The notes below the pieces were generated by a model that made no database searches, was not told the origin of the DNA, and saw nothing but the letters and a program-made list of their open reading frames with translations. The position numbers and the translations under genes are program-made. A stretch of 12,077 bases of DNA from Saprospiraceae bacterium (lineage in GTDB: Bacteria; Bacteroidota; Bacteroidia; Chitinophagales; Saprospiraceae), in contig JACMLK010000119.1 in assembly GCA_014379665.1 (NCBI GenBank), positions 1 to 12,077 of the forward strand, read 5' to 3'. Shown here in pieces: positions 1 to 7,565 of the stretch (position 1 is its first letter; the number at the start of each line of letters is the position of its first letter).

Positions 1-950
1 CCTGGTTTTAAGGACGAAATATCCATACTGTTACCACCAGTCAATACATTTTGCTTAAGGATCAACGTCCCTGCAAGGTCCAAAAAAGAAATATCATAGA
101 ATGCGTCCATATCTTTTGAATGAATATGTATCAGACTATTTCCCGGGTTTGGGGAAATGTCAAATGAAGTATTATCTATTGAACCGACATCAGTCGATGA
201 AGTGGCATTTTCATCAAAAAGTGGCGAATCTTCTGCCTGAACAATGGTTTTATCAGCATGCTGGACGATAGCCATAGCGTACAATCTATCCGGATTCCAT
301 AAGTTGTTTTTGGCTAACTTTGAGGAGTATGAGTAAATGGAACCAATAGTAGCGGGGGCCGGAAATGTAATAGGATTGGAGCCTGTAAATGATTTTCTGA
401 ACACATCATAGTGCCTGATTTCACCGTTGGGCGACGTATAAAATACCGTATCTTCTGCTAATGGGACATACAAAGTAAGTGTATTGAAAGTGTGGGTTGC
501 GACAGCGGTTATGGTTACGGAAACTTTGATAGAATCAGCTCCTGCAGGTATTACAACCACATCAACACTCAATGCGCTGGTTTTATTTTCGTAAGGTGTA
601 TACACACCCGAAGATTGAACCTGATTGGCAGTTTTTACTTCACCATTGATCGCAAAAGTAGGTGTACCTCCATATAAACCATAGAAATTGGTTCTTGCAT
701 CATTTTCTGTTTTGTTTTGTGTACTGAACAAACAGTTGTTGTATGGAGAACTCGGATGATATGCAATATGCAGGACATCAGGCTTTTGGTTTAGCGCATT
801 ATAAAATCCCGGATTTCGGTTGGCGCAAACACCGCATCTGGAATTGGTAAAATGCTCCACAATAATTTTCTTATTTACAGCCTGTGCGTCCATATTCAAC
901 ATAGATAGCACTATGATGATTATTGAAAACAGGATTTTTATATTTTGCAT
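1..950 (-). CDS. Omp28-like/thioredoxin-fold exported protein with T9SS C-terminal sorting domain (3' end cut by window)
   Basis: Reading leftward from an ATG at 950-948, the frame is open to the window edge (316 full codons), so the C-terminus is missing. Residues 1-23 form a signal peptide (MQNIK, then an Ile/Leu-rich core ending near DAQA). Residues 29-105 look like a thioredoxin-type domain: KKIIVEHFTNSRCGVCANR carries a CGVC pair (Cys39/Cys42), and GGTPTF has the cis-proline position (Pro97). This matches the Omp28-related exported proteins common in Bacteroidota. A beta-rich middle region follows. From about residue 261, FDISPNPGNSLIHI and then DISFLDLAGTLI are typical of a type IX secretion sorting domain, and the edge falls at SSLKPG, just before the usual final strand. 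The protein is therefore probably exported through the outer membrane. Whether the Cys pair is redox-active, and on what partner, cannot be seen. No purine-rich ribosome site is obvious, which is common in this phylum. Confidence 0.85.
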   Translation of the reverse strand, partial: MQNIKILFSIIIIVLSMLNMDAQAVNKKIIVEHFTNSRCGVCANRNPGFYNALNQKPDVLHIAYHPSSPYNNCLFSTQNKTENDARTNFYGLYGGTPTFAINGEVKTANQVQSSGVYTPYENKTSALSVDVVVIPAGADSIKVSVTITAVATHTFNTLTLYVPLAEDTVFYTSPNGEIRHYDVFRKSFTGSNPITFPAPATIGSIYSYSSKLAKNNLWNPDRLYAMAIVQHADKTIVQAEDSPLFDENATSSTDVGSIDNTSFDISPNPGNSLIHIHSKDMDAFYDISFLDLAGTLILKQNVLTGGNSMDISSLKP

Positions 951-1030
951 AAGGATAATTTATTGATTAATATTGGTGATTTTCAGTAGACTCTATTTAA
1001 TGTTTTATTAATTTATCAGGTAATAAAAGT

Positions 1031-1038
1031 CAAACTTA
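1031..1038 (-). promoter_or_regulatory. Candidate Bacteroidota -7 box (TAnnTTTG) for the Omp28-like gene
   Basis: The minus strand reads TAAGTTTG here, an exact match to the TAnnTTTG consensus of the main Bacteroidota sigma factor. It lies about 80 bases before the ATG of the Omp28-like gene, in the only non-coding stretch available for a promoter. A clear TTTG at the -33 position is not present at the expected spacing, so this is a weak call based on one box. Confidence 0.3.
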
Positions 1039-1101
1039 TAAATAAAAAATAAGACGTAATGTTCACTTTGATAAGTATTGGTCTGTCCAAAAATCCCATA
1101 C

Positions 1102-3042
1102 TTACAGGGTTTCCTTCAGCCACTTAAAAAACTCCCGCTGCCATACCAGGCTATTCTGTGGTTTCATCACCCAGTGGTTCTCATCAGGGAGATACAGAAA
1201 CTTGCTTTTAATACCCCTGAGTTGGGCAGCATTGAAGGCTTCCATACCCTGCTCCAATGGGATGCGGTAGTCCTTACCTCCCTGGATAATGTATATCGGG
1301 GTGTCCCATTGGTCTACTTTGGTGATCGGATTAAAATCTGTGTATGTTTTTACATTTTTATCGTTCCAGTATGGACCTCCGAAATCATAATTTACAAAAA
1401 ACATCTCTTCTGTCGATCCGTACATACTTTGCGTATTAAAAACGCCATCATGCGCTATAAAACTTTTGAATCGTTTGTTATGGACACCGGCGAGATAAAA
1501 TACAGAATATCCTCCATAACTGGCACCTACTGCACCCAATCTTTTTCTATCGACATATGTCTCCTTAGCAAGATCATCAATGGCTGACAGATAATCGCGG
1601 ATATTCTGCCCTCCCCAGTCTTTGCTGATCTGATGATTCCATTCCACCCCATGACCGGGCATCCCCCGTCTGTTGGGTGCTACCACGATATAACCCTGGC
1701 TGGCCATAAGATGGAGATTCCACCGGTAAGAATAGAACTGTGTGAGGGCAGATTGTGGACCTCCCTGACAATAGAGCAATGCCGGATATTTTTTGGTTGA
1801 GTCAAAGTCAGGCGGATACAAGATCCAGACGAGCATTTGCTTATTGTCTGTGGTAGTGACTAAACGACGTTCTGTCCTGCTTTTTAGTATGGTATCATAC
1901 ATGGATTTATTGACAAAAGTGATTTGAGACCATATCTTTTTTGTCAGATCAAAAGTAAATAATTCTGAACCCTGATTGAAGCTTCCTCTATTCAATATCA
2001 ATATATTTCCGCTTTGTCCTGCTATGGAGTTGATATCCCAATCCCCCATAGTAAGTTGTTGTACTAAAGGTAATTTCTTCGTATTCCCGGGAAAATTCAC
2101 TTCAAACAATTGTATCGTTCCGTTTACCGCCGCTGTAAAATATAAACTGTTCCCATCTTTTGCCCAGATGAAACTAAGGACAGATTCGTCCCAGTGACCT
2201 GTAAGATTGGTGGTCACTCCATTGGAGATGACTTTGATATCGTTTTTATCAGACTCATACCCATCTGTTTTCATACTGAGATACCCCAGATCTCCGCGAG
2301 ACGAAAAAAGTGGACTGGTGTCATATCCTTTATTGTCACTTGTTAGATTCTTTGTTTTACCTGTGGAGAGGTCATATTGATAGATATCGGTATTTGTACT
2401 TTGAACAGCACTTGTTCCTGAGAGCTTTTTACTTACATACAGAATACTTTTCCCATCAACAGACCATATATAATCTTCATCGCCACCGAATGGTTTTTGA
2501 GGACAATTGTATGCTTCCCCAGATAAAATATCTCTGTATAATGAGTCAGCAGTATGGATGGGACCAAAAAAGACATGATTGTATGTCCCGTCATTCCAGG
2601 TATCCCAGTGTCTGTAGTCCAATGCTGTATATATCTGGGCAGTGGATTTGTTCAATTCAGGATAATAGTCAAGTCCATGAACTTTGTCAATTTTGACCGT
2701 TTTGTCAACTATTTTATATTGACCATCAGGCGAAATATTTTTATCTGTGATCAAAGCACTGAAGTCTTTAATTTTTTCAGATTCTCCGCCAAGAATCGAA
2801 ACGATGTAATATTCAGATTTGAATTTATTTTCATCCATCACAGGCGTCGAAATTTTGTAAACTACATTTTGACCATCTTTTGTTATGCCGGTAGCAGATA
2901 CACGTCCCAATTGCCATAACATTTCAGGAGTCATTAATTTGTTCTCCAAGGGTGAATTTTTCAAAGCAATTGGTTGCTGGGCCTGACAGGCTGAAATAAT
3001 AAGAATCAGGTATAATGCACTGAGTTGCTGAATATACTTCAT
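1102..3042 (-). CDS. S9 family dipeptidyl-peptidase lipoprotein (DPP5-like prolyl oligopeptidase family)
   Basis: A 646-residue serine peptidase. The N-terminus MKYIQQLSALYLILIISACQ has a lipobox (ISAC, lipid-bearing Cys19), so the mature enzyme is probably a periplasmic or outer-membrane lipoprotein. Residues about 35-390 form a WD-like beta-propeller with repeated SPDG, SVDGKSI and AKDGNSL strands. The start motif MTPEMLWQLGRVS is typical of Bacteroidota S9 enzymes. Residues about 400-646 are the alpha/beta-hydrolase domain: nucleophile Ser508 in GASYGGY, Asp591 in QGGKDYRIP, His623 in ENHWV. Spacing of the triad resembles, from memory, that of Porphyromonas DPP5, which removes dipeptides from peptide N-termini. 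No active-site residue is missing. The start at 3042 is fixed by the signal sequence. The gene lies 136 bases downstream of the M36 protease gene on the same strand, so they may be co-transcribed. Another S9 subtype (acylaminoacyl peptidase-like) is possible. Confidence 0.9.
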   Translation of the reverse strand: MKYIQQLSALYLILIISACQAQQPIALKNSPLENKLMTPEMLWQLGRVSATGITKDGQNVVYKISTPVMDENKFKSEYYIVSILGGESEKIKDFSALITDKNISPDGQYKIVDKTVKIDKVHGLDYYPELNKSTAQIYTALDYRHWDTWNDGTYNHVFFGPIHTADSLYRDILSGEAYNCPQKPFGGDEDYIWSVDGKSILYVSKKLSGTSAVQSTNTDIYQYDLSTGKTKNLTSDNKGYDTSPLFSSRGDLGYLSMKTDGYESDKNDIKVISNGVTTNLTGHWDESVLSFIWAKDGNSLYFTAAVNGTIQLFEVNFPGNTKKLPLVQQLTMGDWDINSIAGQSGNILILNRGSFNQGSELFTFDLTKKIWSQITFVNKSMYDTILKSRTERRLVTTTDNKQMLVWILYPPDFDSTKKYPALLYCQGGPQSALTQFYSYRWNLHLMASQGYIVVAPNRRGMPGHGVEWNHQISKDWGGQNIRDYLSAIDDLAKETYVDRKRLGAVGASYGGYSVFYLAGVHNKRFKSFIAHDGVFNTQSMYGSTEEMFFVNYDFGGPYWNDKNVKTYTDFNPITKVDQWDTPIYIIQGGKDYRIPLEQGMEAFNAAQLRGIKSKFLYLPDENHWVMKPQNSLVWQREFFKWLKETL

Positions 3043-3178
3043 AATTGAGAACTTTAATAATTATGTGAAAATAGATTTAAAAAATATTACCCATTAACAA
3101 TTTACATATGGATTTTCCAACAAAACGGATTATGATGTAACAAAATAATTCAGTTAATGGTCCGACTTTACCTCTACA

Positions 3179-6100
3179 TTATTGTTTGGTCACTGTATGG
3201 TTGATGTTGACTCTGGCGCCCGGAGGTAACGGATTAGGTGGTATACAGCCTCCCAACCAGGTATTTTCTTCATTATAATTTCCGTCTGCTTTGGTGACAA
3301 AGGGATAGAGCGTGACATCTGCATAAATGGGTAGGCCATTACAACCATTATAATTAGGTATAATAGTAAATAAAACAGTTTGCACAGTTTCTGTGGTATT
3401 CGTCAATACACCACTGATATTTCCGCTACCTGAGTCAGGTATCCCGATGGCATTTACTAAGTTATTTCTTGTCCAATTAAATATCGTGCCTACTGTGTTG
3501 CCTGTCAGGACAATGTTTTGTATTGGAATTACGGAACATATAGTTTGATTTTGCGGAGTAGCAGAGGCATCCGGCATCTCTAAGATTACTCCATTTACAG
3601 GTACATTGACGGGGATTGCCGCACTTGAAGTCAGAATAACATCTCCGGAAATATTTCCTATTGGGGCTGTAGATGAAGAACGTACATAAACCAACGTATT
3701 TAACACAGTATTATCTGTCTGAATCAGGGTAAGTGACGTAGCATATCCGCTATTAGCATTTAAGGAGACTTCAAAATTTGTTGGCGCGGTCACTGTAATA
3801 TCTGAAAGCAGCGAATTTCCCGACGCTGTAAATGTTTTAATATTAGGGCTTTGGGATGGTGTTCCGAGGCATGCACCAATGTTACCTGTTGCTGCACCTG
3901 CCGTGATCACAGGGAATACTATTTTTGTAAAAGTATCCGATACGGCCACTCTCTGTCCGCTACCATTAAATAGAGATGAACGAATATCAACTACTGACAT
4001 ACTTCTGATGACCACATCATCCACATACCAGCCTACAGTCTTAGTATTGCTGTCAGAAGCACATCTGAAACGTATGCGGGCATTGGAGTTTGTGAAATTT
4101 TTTGGCCTTATAGATGTTTGAAGCCATCCCCCGCTGGTTCCGGTAAACGCGCTTCTACCGGCAAGATTACTTCCTGAACCCAATGTTGCGTTGTACTTAT
4201 TAGACGTCATACTTGGTCCCAGATCCGTCCAAACACCACCATTATTGGTACTTATTTCTACCACACCTCCATCCCATCCCGCCTCCGTATTATAATTGTG
4301 CCAAAAAGTGATAAAAGGAGCAGTAGTGGGGAAAGTCACATTGCCATTCATAGCCAGCATCATATCGGATGTGACAGCCTGATTTATACCGAAAAAAGAA
4401 TTTGGCGCACTATGACTTTGGGCAGCTGTTGCTATCCACTTCGTGGCATTATTTGACGTAGCTGTCCAGATGGCAGGGAGAGTAATACCGGGAACGGTTT
4501 CATTCAGAAGAACGGTGGTTGGGAAATAGGAGCCTGCATTAATATTAACTGTGAAAGAATATGTACCGGTGGCTCCAATTGCAAGAGTAACTGGAAAACT
4601 GACCACCCTTGTGGCTACGTCATATGTTCCGCCACTCACATATGTGACATTTGCAGGTAAGGTATCACGCAGTGTATAATTTGTCAGAGCTGCACAATAA
4701 GCCTTTACAGTATTTGTATAAGTGACGGTACCCAGTTGTATTTGAGAAGATACGCTCTGAGTCAGGTTCAAGCTACTTTCTTCCACAGAAAATCCGGCAG
4801 TCTGGTCAGTGGCACTATCGGATGAACCCTGTATGGCATTGAAACCCATACCTCTTCGGGCAAAAGCATTTATGATAGTGCAATGATATAATCCGTTGTA
4901 CAAGATCTGATCAGCCTGCAAAATAGCATCTCTGGCGTCGAGAAATCCCGGATTGCACTTCTGCAATTTCTCCCCCATGATCACCAGTTTCATGGCAATC
5001 GAATTTCCACCCGCACCTGATGCTTCAAACAGGTTTGGATTTATACCTGCAATCTGTATGATATCCCAGGTCATGTCCCATAATGTGGCGCACCATATTT
5101 CTCCGATATTGTGTACTCCACCGTTTATTGGCGGGACTCCCATATTTGCATAAGTAAGTGGATTCACCGCCATATCGTTGCAATATTTATAATTTCTTAT
5201 ACCTGCACCTGTGGTTGGTTGGTTCAATGCATAAGTCCCTATCCCTCTCGGGATGTTAAATCCATCATTTATAGTTGCTGTAGCCCAGTTTGTATTCATC
5301 ATTAATGCAAAATAATCACTCCATCCCTCATCACCACGCTCTGCATTGGAAAGACATCCTGCCCCGCTTCCCGGTCCTCCCGTCAACCGGTGGTTTATGC
5401 CGTGACCATATTCATGACAGATTATCCCATTGTCCAAATCACCATCCCGGTCCGGAGTAGGCGCAGTCCACAGATACATTTGCATTCTACCTTTTGATCC
5501 ATCAGCAGGGGTTGAAAAGTTTGCATTATTTGTACCTAGCCCATCCTGTGCATCTGCATTTACATAATCATTTCCTAATCCTCCTCGGCCAAGATTATCC
5601 TGCTGAAAGTTTGCGGCTGCTTCGTCAAATCCATAATTATAACTCATGTCATGCATGAGGTTATTCCAGTAGAATAAATTGGTAATGGCAAATTGCTGAA
5701 AAGTAGCATTAATAGGTTCCACATTATAATCAGGTACAAACTGGAAGGTGAGCGGGTCCGGTGTAGTAGTAGAAGTGGCTGGTAAACCTACAGTGTTGTT
5801 ATTGCCGTCTCTGTCTTCTTTGGCCAACACATTGTTTCCTCTGGAGATGGTATAATTTGTTGTGCCATCAAAATGCCATTTATGGGTGGTTGCATTACCG
5901 GATGGCCCCAGATTCCACGGATCAATATGAATGCTTTCAGCTCCGAAAGAAGGAGCTTCCGTAGGGTATTTGATTACCAGATAAGAAGCTCCGTTGACTA
6001 TAAGTGGAGAGGATGTTTCTTCTGTAGATTTGGATTGGGTACATTCATCAATCGGGTTAAACATGTGTTCTGCATCATTATGGATATGATCCACTTTGTT

Positions 6101-6841
6101 CAAACTAATATCCTCATTTTTTACAGGGGTGTCCCAATTGCAATACACGGTCAGATTGGTGACGCCCAGCGTTTTTCCGTTTTGAGCATCTATTCTCACC
6201 ATCCAGTAGTCGGATGAATTGATGGGTATCAGATAAACCTGCCAACCTAACTTTAAATTTCGCCCATCATCTACAGGTACCCACATCAACTGGACAGTGA
6301 TATTTTCATAAGATATTCCCAGATCATTATACTCATAAGTATATGCATCATCATTTTTGCTGATCAGAACAGGAGATTGTGACGAGATTAATTTTCTATC
6401 TGTTAAAGCAGCCTGAATGGCATTTTCAGGCGTAAGTCCTGGTGTTGGATCCAAACCTTTTACCTTCACAAAATAATGATGCAGGCTGCCGGAATTTCCC
6501 ATCAGAAGTCCATCTTTGAAAGCTAGCGACTGGAATTGATTATAAACCGGTATATTTTTATAAGTTTCCTGAAGATAGACAAATCTTATACCCCCGGCAG
6601 ACTTATCAATATAAGAACTTGAGACTGCAAAATTCATGTCATCGGGTAGTAATCCGATCTCTGTTCTGTTTGCATTTACCAATTGGAGCCCTGCCAGTTT
6701 TTCCGCTGAAGTGTTTTGTGATTTCATGATTGTGTTTGAAAATAAAATAATTGCAACAATCAGCAAAATCGTAATTTGTGAAAAATGTGTGGTGAAATAC
6801 CTCACTTTTCCCAAATATATATATTTGAAAAGAACGACCAT
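3179..6841 (-). CDS. Secreted M36 (fungalysin-family) zinc metallopeptidase with C-terminal Ig-like/PKD-like modules
   Basis: A 1220-residue exported endopeptidase. A hydrophobic signal lies at about residues 23-39 (ITILLIVAIILFSNTIM), after an unusually long N-region. Residues about 50-225 resemble the FTP/PepSY-type inhibitory propeptide. The catalytic domain is about 290-670: zinc motif HEYGH (His476, Glu477, His480) followed by DEGWSD with the third ligand Glu505, the fungalysin arrangement. Downstream modules are a DUF11-like beta domain (about 690-770), a MAM/jelly-roll-like domain (about 775-945), an Ig-like domain (about 990-1087) and a PKD-like domain (about 1094-1180). The last 40 residues (ADGNYNEENTWLGG ... 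VNINHTVTKQ) look like the first strands of a further beta domain, and the protein stops there. No type IX sorting domain is present. An alternative start is GTG at 6805-6803, giving a more normal signal peptide. The family degrades extracellular proteins; the added modules probably bind surfaces or substrates (inference). Confidence 0.9.
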   Translation of the reverse strand: MVVLFKYIYLGKVRYFTTHFSQITILLIVAIILFSNTIMKSQNTSAEKLAGLQLVNANRTEIGLLPDDMNFAVSSSYIDKSAGGIRFVYLQETYKNIPVYNQFQSLAFKDGLLMGNSGSLHHYFVKVKGLDPTPGLTPENAIQAALTDRKLISSQSPVLISKNDDAYTYEYNDLGISYENITVQLMWVPVDDGRNLKLGWQVYLIPINSSDYWMVRIDAQNGKTLGVTNLTVYCNWDTPVKNEDISLNKVDHIHNDAEHMFNPIDECTQSKSTEETSSPLIVNGASYLVIKYPTEAPSFGAESIHIDPWNLGPSGNATTHKWHFDGTTNYTISRGNNVLAKEDRDGNNNTVGLPATSTTTPDPLTFQFVPDYNVEPINATFQQFAITNLFYWNNLMHDMSYNYGFDEAAANFQQDNLGRGGLGNDYVNADAQDGLGTNNANFSTPADGSKGRMQMYLWTAPTPDRDGDLDNGIICHEYGHGINHRLTGGPGSGAGCLSNAERGDEGWSDYFALMMNTNWATATINDGFNIPRGIGTYALNQPTTGAGIRNYKYCNDMAVNPLTYANMGVPPINGGVHNIGEIWCATLWDMTWDIIQIAGINPNLFEASGAGGNSIAMKLVIMGEKLQKCNPGFLDARDAILQADQILYNGLYHCTIINAFARRGMGFNAIQGSSDSATDQTAGFSVEESSLNLTQSVSSQIQLGTVTYTNTVKAYCAALTNYTLRDTLPANVTYVSGGTYDVATRVVSFPVTLAIGATGTYSFTVNINAGSYFPTTVLLNETVPGITLPAIWTATSNNATKWIATAAQSHSAPNSFFGINQAVTSDMMLAMNGNVTFPTTAPFITFWHNYNTEAGWDGGVVEISTNNGGVWTDLGPSMTSNKYNATLGSGSNLAGRSAFTGTSGGWLQTSIRPKNFTNSNARIRFRCASDSNTKTVGWYVDDVVIRSMSVVDIRSSLFNGSGQRVAVSDTFTKIVFPVITAGAATGNIGACLGTPSQSPNIKTFTASGNSLLSDITVTAPTNFEVSLNANSGYATSLTLIQTDNTVLNTLVYVRSSSTAPIGNISGDVILTSSAAIPVNVPVNGVILEMPDASATPQNQTICSVIPIQNIVLTGNTVGTIFNWTRNNLVNAIGIPDSGSGNISGVLTNTTETVQTVLFTIIPNYNGCNGLPIYADVTLYPFVTKADGNYNEENTWLGGCIPPNPLPPGARVNINHTVTKQ
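6812..6827. repeat. Perfect 16-bp A/T palindrome at the start of the M36 gene
   Basis: CAAATATATATATTTG is its own reverse complement. Each half contains TATATTTG, a match to the TAnnTTTG -7 box, on both strands. It lies inside the first codons if the M36 gene begins at 6841, but just upstream of the alternative GTG start at 6805-6803. It may be a promoter or operator element, or a chance product of A+T-rich DNA. Confidence 0.5.
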
Positions 6842-6898
6842 TTAAATGAATTTTAAAAAATAACTATATTGAATAAAGTGTACGCACCCTTAGAGACA

Positions 6899-6906
6899 CA
6901 AAAATA
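6899..6906 (-). promoter_or_regulatory. Candidate -7 box (TAnnTTTG) upstream of the M36 protease gene
   Basis: The minus strand reads TATTTTTG, matching TAnnTTTG, about 58 bases before the ATG at 6841. This would give a leader of about 50 bases. No good TTTG lies at the usual -33 distance, and the surroundings are very A+T-rich, so a chance match is quite possible. Confidence 0.25.
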
Positions 6907-7172
6907 ATCTAAATTCTTACAACATATTTAAAAAAAATACTACAAATAGTACAAAATCGAATAAAAAATGCGTTTAAACATAGTATCCGACTGGGCCAAT
7001 GTAATATCTGAGTTTTGACAACCCTGAATAACTGAAGATGAAATAAAGCTGCAATTCGCCGGCCTTTTTGATTAACTCAGCGTTAATAAGCAAAGGCGTC
7101 GGGTTTTGAGTCCGCCTGATCATTAAGTGTGGATTCTCATGACAAATATAGTCCCACTCCTCTAAGTCCTTC

Positions 7173-7322
7173 AGTGGGCTCAGTGGGAATCAGTGGGACC
7201 TCGGTGGGAATCAGTGGGATCACAGTGGGAGGATGGTGGGAGGATGGTGGGAGGATGGTGGGAGTGTGGTGCTATCATCGTGGGAGGATCATGGGAGGGT
7301 GATGGGAGCGTGATGGGAGGAT
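7173..7322 (+). repeat. G-rich short tandem array, about 14 units, mostly 11 bp (consensus GGTGGGAGGAT)
   Basis: Units built on the core RTGGGA follow one another without gaps. The first four are 9, 10, 11 and 10 bp (AGTGGGCTC, AGTGGGAATC, AGTGGGACCTC, GGTGGGAATC). From 7213 to 7322 there are ten units of exactly 11 bp, including identical GGTGGGAGGAT copies at 7235-7245 and 7246-7256. One unit (GGTGCTATCAT, 7268-7278) has lost its G-tract but keeps the 11-bp register. GGG runs are separated by 7-8 bases, close to one helical turn apart, so the plus strand might form G-quadruplexes, though the loops are long. Eleven is not a multiple of three, so the open frame running through it on the plus strand is unlikely to be a gene. 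Confidence 0.9.
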
Positions 7323-7396
7323 CTACGACGCATCTATGGTTCTACCCGGGTAAATCTTTGGTTAAATGGTGGAATTTGGGTAGTAGAAGGGTGAGT

Positions 7397-7452
7397 TTGG
7401 CTATTGGCTATTAGCTTTTAGCCATTGGCTTTTAGCTATTGGCCATCGGCTG
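7397..7452 (+). repeat. Heptanucleotide tandem array, 8 units of TTRGCYN (block 1)
   Basis: Eight contiguous 7-bp units can be read without gaps: TTGGCTA, TTGGCTA, TTAGCTT, TTAGCCA, TTGGCTT, TTAGCTA, TTGGCCA, TCGGCTG. Positions 3, 6 and 7 vary, while T-T-x-G-C is nearly constant. This differs in unit and composition from the G-rich array 75 bases away. Degenerate heptanucleotide arrays of this general kind are known as intergenic repeats in some bacteria (for example the STRR repeats of cyanobacteria). A second block lies at 7491-7518. Confidence 0.85.
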
Positions 7453-7490
7453 AAATAAATGGATAAAAAAAAGACCACCTCATGATATTA

Positions 7491-7518
7491 TTGGCTGTTA
7501 GCTATTGGCCATTTGCCA
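7491..7518 (+). repeat. Heptanucleotide tandem array, 4 units (block 2)
   Basis: Four contiguous units continue the same motif: TTGGCTG, TTAGCTA, TTGGCCA, TTTGCCA. The block is separated from block 1 by 38 non-repeat bases that include an A-tract. The end of this block forms a short perfect hairpin, ATTGGC (7504-7509), loop CATTT, GCCAAT (7515-7520). The hairpin is not followed by a T-tract on either strand, so it does not look like a classical terminator. Confidence 0.75.
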
Positions 7519-7565
7519 ATGGTTTGTAAAATTGTATTAAAAAAAAAACTACAGTCAGCAATCTT

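Larger units (their letters stand above)
6842..7565. other. Gene-poor, repeat-rich intergenic region
   Basis: No credible gene is visible between the M36 protease and the DUF2007 gene. Positions 6842-7015 are A+T-rich leader or spacer sequence. Positions about 7030-7150 are less A+T-rich, have short inverted repeats (ATTAAC 7071-7076 with GTTAAT 7082-7087; AGGCG 7094-7098 with CGCCT 7113-7117) and no open frame; they could be a decayed element. Positions 7173-7322 hold a G-rich tandem array. Positions 7397-7452 and 7491-7518 hold heptanucleotide arrays. GTCCCACT at 7151-7158 is the inverse complement of AGTGGGAC at 7192-7199, so the single strand could fold back onto the first repeat units. 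Minus-strand T-tracts near 7538-7549 and 7463-7470 lie after the DUF2007 stop, but I see no good stem in front of them, so I do not call a terminator. Confidence 0.7.

Noticed and set aside
1078..1587. A 169-codon plus-strand open frame
   Set aside because: It lies antisense inside the S9 peptidase gene, which has a complete triad and lipoprotein signal; the antisense product has no recognisable features.
7193..7414. A 73-codon plus-strand open frame rich in Gly and Trp running through the G-rich array
   Set aside because: It is a by-product of the 11-bp repeat, whose unit is not a multiple of three, so units are read in shifting frames. It also enters the heptamer array and resembles no known protein.
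7173..7518. CRISPR array
   Set aside because: The repeats are 7-11 bp and directly tandem with no unique spacers, and no cas genes are nearby.
7504..7520. Perfect hairpin ATTGGC-CATTT-GCCAAT as a terminator of the DUF2007 gene
   Set aside because: No T-tract follows it on the minus strand, and the hairpin is explained by the end of the heptamer repeat block.
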